Source: Polyangiaceae bacterium (GTDB lineage: Bacteria; Myxococcota_A; Polyangia; Polyangiales; Polyangiaceae). From it: a stretch of DNA of 64,000 nucleotides. The notes under the pieces are model-generated. The model did not search any database and was not told the DNA's origin. It worked only from the letters and a program-made list of their open reading frames with translations. The stretch is taken from assembly GCA_016715885.1 (NCBI GenBank), contig JADJXL010000015.1, forward strand, positions 434,001-498,000. The letters are read 5' to 3'. The position numbers and the translations under genes are program-made. This document shows, piece by piece, positions 61,059 through 64,000 of this stretch. Every line of letters begins with the position of its first letter. Positions within the stretch are counted from its first letter, which is position 1.

Positions 61059-63337
61059 AGGTTCGTTTTGCTCCCATTCTCTTGGCGCTCGGGCTCGGGC
61101 TGAGCGCCGGATGCAATGGGTGCAATCAAAAAGGCGTGGGCGACAAACCCACGCCTGCGCCGCCTTCGAGTGCCGAGGCGCCTGCATTCCCTGCAGGTCG
61201 CGTCATGACGGATCTCATCGAAGAGCTTCCAGCTTGTGACATCGAGCATCGGGGCATTTTGTTCGATGCGGGCACACCGGCGATGACCGGCCGCTATGCG
61301 TGGACCGGGACGGCTCCTCCTGGCGTCGAAAATGTCGAACACGACGCATCGACGTGGATCCGCGTTTCTTCGCGCACGTTGAAGGTGTTTTTCATGGTAC
61401 CCGAGCCGAGCCATGTATTCGTTGCAACTCGCGCGCTCGGGCATGCATCGAAATCGGCATCGGTTTTACTGGACGATCAGCCGCTCGGAACGCTGAACTT
61501 CATTCGGGATCAAGTTCGAGTGGCCACGACGCCGGTGACGAATCTCCCCGTCGACGCCGGCATGCACACGCTCACATTTCGATTTTCCGGTAAAGTGCGC
61601 GATGACGATGCATTCGTCGACATCGATTGGATTCGTATTGGTATCCCCGACGAGAGCACGGTGACGTTCGGGGCTCCGACGTTGCGGGACATCGTGACGA
61701 CGCGTGCGGCGCTGTCGGGGGTGCCGCATCGGGCGCTCGCAATGCGTGGGCCTGGGGCATTGCGGTGCACGTTGCGCTGGCCTCCGGGAGCGCGGCTGCG
61801 CACGTCGATTGGGCTCATGGGCGCGGGCGAGGCCGATGCAACGATACGCATTTTGCGTGACGGGGAAAAACCCACGGAGCTACTCGTGCAGCACGTCACG
61901 GGTGGGGACAAAGCGGTATGGACCGACGTCGACCTACCGCTTGATGAATATGCGGGGAAGTTGTCGACGATCGAGCTCGGCATGGAAGCCACGCCACCGG
62001 GTTCGCGGGTGATGTTCGGCGATCCATCGATTGTTCTGCTTGCGCCTCCGCCGCCTGCAACGGCGAAAGCGCGGGCCGTCGTGGTGGTGGTGATGGGCAG
62101 TGTCGAGCGCGCAGCGCTGCCGCCATGGCATGGCGCGCCAACCCCGCAACTGCCTGCGCTTTCCGACTTGGCGCTCACGGCGACGACGTTTCATCGTCAC
62201 CGTGCTCCGACGACGTTTCCCGGCAGCGTCGTGGCGTCGCTCTTGACCGCCTTGCCGCCTCGAGGGCATACCGTGACGGACCTTGGTGCGCGAATGCCGT
62301 CGTGGCAAACGACGCTGGGGGGCATTGCGCATGACGCGAGCATTCGAGCGGCCATGTTCACGGGGGTCCCGTCGACATTCAAGTCATTCGGATTTGGAAG
62401 CGGTTGGGAGCATTTCGTCGAATATCCTCCGTATGGCAACGATCCAGCGACCGCGCCGCTCGATGGCGCCGCAGCGTGGATGACCGATGTATTGCGACAA
62501 GCGCCGGATGCGCGCTTGCTCGTGGTGGTGCATTCGCGCGGAGGCCATCCGCCGTGGGACATCACGCCGAAGGAATTGGCGCTGCTTCCGCCGAGCAAAT
62601 ACACGGGCGTGATCGAACCGCGTCGAGGCGCGCAGCAATTGGCGAGCGCTCGCAAGAGAAAGAACAAGCGGGATGTCCTTTCGACGCAGGATCAGGAGCG
62701 AGTTCGGGCGCTCGAAGCGGCGGCGCTGGCTGACGAAGATCGGGCGCTCGGCAATTTGGTGACGGCGTTGAAAACGGCGGGTATATGGGAAAACACCGTA
62801 TTCGTCGTGACGGGCGATGTGAGCACCGGTGCTGCGTCGCTGTATGACGAAGGAACCGACTTGGCCGAACCATTTTTGACGTTGCCGCTCTACGTGCGGT
62901 TTCCCGAAGGCCGTCATGGTGGCACGCACGTGAATTTGCCCACGGAAATATGGGATATCACGCAAACGGCGATATCGGCGCTGGGCATTTCGTTTTCACG
63001 GCAGGGGCTCGGGCGGGACCTGTCCGGCGTGGCATCGGGCCTCGAAGATTCCACGGCCGAGCCACAGATTGCGACGCTGGATGAGCGATATTCGGCGCGT
63101 TGGGGCGAGCTCATCATGACGGGGCGTTACGACGGAGTGCCCTCACTTTGCGATTTGTCGCTCGATCCGATGTGCGCTTTCAATCGTCGCGATACGATGC
63201 CCGTGGCGGCGCAGGCGCTGTTCCGGCGGATCATGGCGCGGGATCAATCGACGCGGGTGGATGTGCGGAAACGCGAGCCGGCATCGTTCGACAATGATAC
63301 AGTGGCGGCGCTCCGAGTGTGGGGGACGATCGATTAG
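61046..63337 (+). CDS. Sulfatase-like (alkaline phosphatase superfamily) lipoprotein
   Basis: 763 aa. GTG start 61046, overlapping the upstream gene by 13 bp. Lipobox ALGLGLSAGC. N-terminal 330 residues are beta-rich (VLLDDQPLGTLNFIRDQV, a jelly-roll-like part). The C-terminal half resembles sulfatases (TATTFHRHRAPTTFPGSVVASLLTALPPRGH, DARLLVVVHSRGGHPPWD, ENTVFVVTGDVSTG). The formylglycine motif C/S-x-P-x-R is not present at the expected place; TFPGS stands there. It may be inactive as a sulfatase or act through another nucleophile. It is an envelope protein. Confidence 0.75.
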   Translation: MVSLKVRFAPILLALGLGLSAGCNGCNQKGVGDKPTPAPPSSAEAPAFPAGRVMTDLIEELPACDIEHRGILFDAGTPAMTGRYAWTGTAPPGVENVEHDASTWIRVSSRTLKVFFMVPEPSHVFVATRALGHASKSASVLLDDQPLGTLNFIRDQVRVATTPVTNLPVDAGMHTLTFRFSGKVRDDDAFVDIDWIRIGIPDESTVTFGAPTLRDIVTTRAALSGVPHRALAMRGPGALRCTLRWPPGARLRTSIGLMGAGEADATIRILRDGEKPTELLVQHVTGGDKAVWTDVDLPLDEYAGKLSTIELGMEATPPGSRVMFGDPSIVLLAPPPPATAKARAVVVVVMGSVERAALPPWHGAPTPQLPALSDLALTATTFHRHRAPTTFPGSVVASLLTALPPRGHTVTDLGARMPSWQTTLGGIAHDASIRAAMFTGVPSTFKSFGFGSGWEHFVEYPPYGNDPATAPLDGAAAWMTDVLRQAPDARLLVVVHSRGGHPPWDITPKELALLPPSKYTGVIEPRRGAQQLASARKRKNKRDVLSTQDQERVRALEAAALADEDRALGNLVTALKTAGIWENTVFVVTGDVSTGAASLYDEGTDLAEPFLTLPLYVRFPEGRHGGTHVNLPTEIWDITQTAISALGISFSRQGLGRDLSGVASGLEDSTAEPQIATLDERYSARWGELIMTGRYDGVPSLCDLSLDPMCAFNRRDTMPVAAQALFRRIMARDQSTRVDVRKREPASFDNDTVAALRVWGTID

Positions 63338-63344
63338 GGTGACA

Positions 63345-63875
63345 TCACGGAACGGGCTTGCAACGAGTATAGTCGACGGGTGCAAGCTCGGCGCGGATGA
63401 ACCGCACCGGGGCACCATTGCGAGTCCCCGCAAGATGCTCGGTTTTGGGATCGTATTCCAATTCGTACGTCACGGGAAACGTGGCCGGCCGATTCTTGTT
63501 GGGTTCGTCGTGACGGACGACCTCGGTGCCCGTTTCGCCATCGAGGTGCACGAAGGAGCCTCGAAGTTGCCCCTCGGCCCTTTCAATCTTCCGGCGTTCG
63601 ACGGCCATCTTGACCCCGCTTGCGACCACGCTTTCGTGCAGCTCCAGCGTGATTTGCGACTTGCTCTGGTCGATCGTCCAATACTCGGGCGATCGTTCAC
63701 AAGTTCGCGGCAGAACGATGCGTTTGTCCGGTGAAACGGCCAAACCGGGGACGAGCGCCCACGTGCCTGTCCACGAAGGCTGCGGTGGGGTTTTTGCTGG
63801 GGCGTTGGATTGTCCGGAACAAGACAAGAAACACGGCAAGCAGACGAGGAACCAAGTGCGGGCAAGGGGGAGCAT
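63345..63875 (-). CDS. Putative lipoprotein
   Basis: 176 aa. Signal MLPLARTWFLVCLPCFLSC with lipobox FLSC. The mature part is beta-rich with many charged residues (SQITLELHESVVASGVKMAVERR, LRGSFVHLDGETGTEVVR, TYELEYDPKTEHLAGTRNG). The paired Cys near the N-terminus (RTCERS) and at the C-terminus (YTRCKP) may form a disulfide. Family unknown. It converges on the sulfatase-like gene with a 7-bp gap. Confidence 0.7.
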   Translation of the reverse strand: MLPLARTWFLVCLPCFLSCSGQSNAPAKTPPQPSWTGTWALVPGLAVSPDKRIVLPRTCERSPEYWTIDQSKSQITLELHESVVASGVKMAVERRKIERAEGQLRGSFVHLDGETGTEVVRHDEPNKNRPATFPVTYELEYDPKTEHLAGTRNGAPVRFIRAELAPVDYTRCKPVP

Positions 63876-63907
63876 GCGGAAAGGATGCGCGCAGGTTGGT
63901 TATGACG

Positions 63908-64000
63908 TCAAGCGCTCGCCGACGCTTCTGTTGCACGTGAAACGCGCTGAGCCTCTTCCACCAGCGCCTTCAAGCACGGCACCACCACGCGCCCGATCGT
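63908..64000 (-). CDS. C-terminal end of an unidentified gene (cut by the window edge)
   Basis: The last 30 codons of a minus-strand reading frame enter the window, ending RVVVPCLKALVEEAQRV and then a short Ala/Ser/Glu tail. The product cannot be identified from this. parS site 4 is inside its last codons (the palindrome is read as part of RVSRATEA). The other frames here have stops, which slightly favours this one. Confidence 0.5.
   Translation of the reverse strand, partial: TIGRVVVPCLKALVEEAQRVSRATEASASA
63929..63944. promoter_or_regulatory. parS-like ParB-binding site 4
   Basis: TGTTGCACGTGAAACG matches the consensus TGTTNCACGTGAAACA except at the last base. It is inside the 3' end of the partial gene at the right edge. 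A ParB site within coding sequence is common for parS. Confidence 0.8.

Noticed and set aside
1..64000. tRNA, rRNA or riboswitch genes
   Set aside because: No cloverleaf-like segment with a recognisable T-loop (GTTCRANNC) or rRNA-like sequence was noticed by eye; a covariance search was not possible.

Overview
The window looks like a chromosomal segment from a myxobacterium, probably of the Polyangiales (Sorangium/Polyangium type). This is an inference from the GC-rich coding style, several lipoproteins with Gly/Thr-rich linkers after the lipobox, DUF4388/PATAN regulators, an OmpA protein with thrombospondin type-3 repeats, and the many small Uma2, HicBA and DUF433/DUF5615 modules. Four matches to the ParB-binding site parS (two perfect, two with one mismatch to TGTTNCACGTGAAACA) lie at 31, 1604, 6425 and 63929. 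They suggest that the segment is close to the replication origin.

Layout. 1-6.4 kb: a GHKL ATPase with a STAS-like C-terminus between two parS sites, an outer-membrane-like protein, a Uma2 nuclease and two lipoproteins. 4.8-7.8 kb: shikimate genes aroC and a fused aroK-aroB. 7.9-14.8 kb: yggU-dapF-degenerate GGDEF operon, a DUF4388 regulator, alanine dehydrogenase and an isocitrate/isopropylmalate-type dehydrogenase. 14.8-25 kb: two HicBA modules (one HicB carries a long N-terminal extension and a clear operator/promoter), lipoproteins, a second Uma2, a Rieske oxygenase, an acyl-CoA carboxylase carboxyltransferase, a DUF433/DUF5615 pair and an HtrA-like protease. 25-30 kb: a duplicated two-gene cassette (lipoprotein with a variable Cys-rich tail plus a helical partner) on both sides of an unrelated gene. 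31-42 kb is the defence-like part: a large arginase-fold protein, a methyltransferase/PD-(D/E)XK nuclease pair bracketed by direct repeats of about 220 bp, a DsbA-like protein, a RelE-like/UvrD/ankyrin fusion, and a small protein paired with an HNH nuclease. 43-49 kb: a three-gene export operon (HlyD, C39-peptidase ABC, second ABC) of the type that exports leader-peptide RiPPs or bacteriocins, with no visible precursor. 49.7-64 kb: a PAS-STAS protein, a PD-(D/E)XK-like protein with a repeated tail, a GT39-like membrane protein with TPRs, OmpA, an AbiEii-like pair, a very large Hpt/receiver/PATAN/PEGA protein, a sulfatase-like lipoprotein and the end of an unidentified gene.

Four genes (aroKB, aroC, the GGDEF gene at 9.05 kb and the lipoprotein gene at 18.6 kb) are readable only across one to three small indels. 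Nearly all sit in homopolymers or dinucleotide repeats, so uncorrected sequencing errors are the simplest explanation. I annotated each as one gene with the break noted. No rRNA, tRNA, CRISPR array or intact insertion sequence was seen. All family assignments come from reading motifs by eye; no database search was made.
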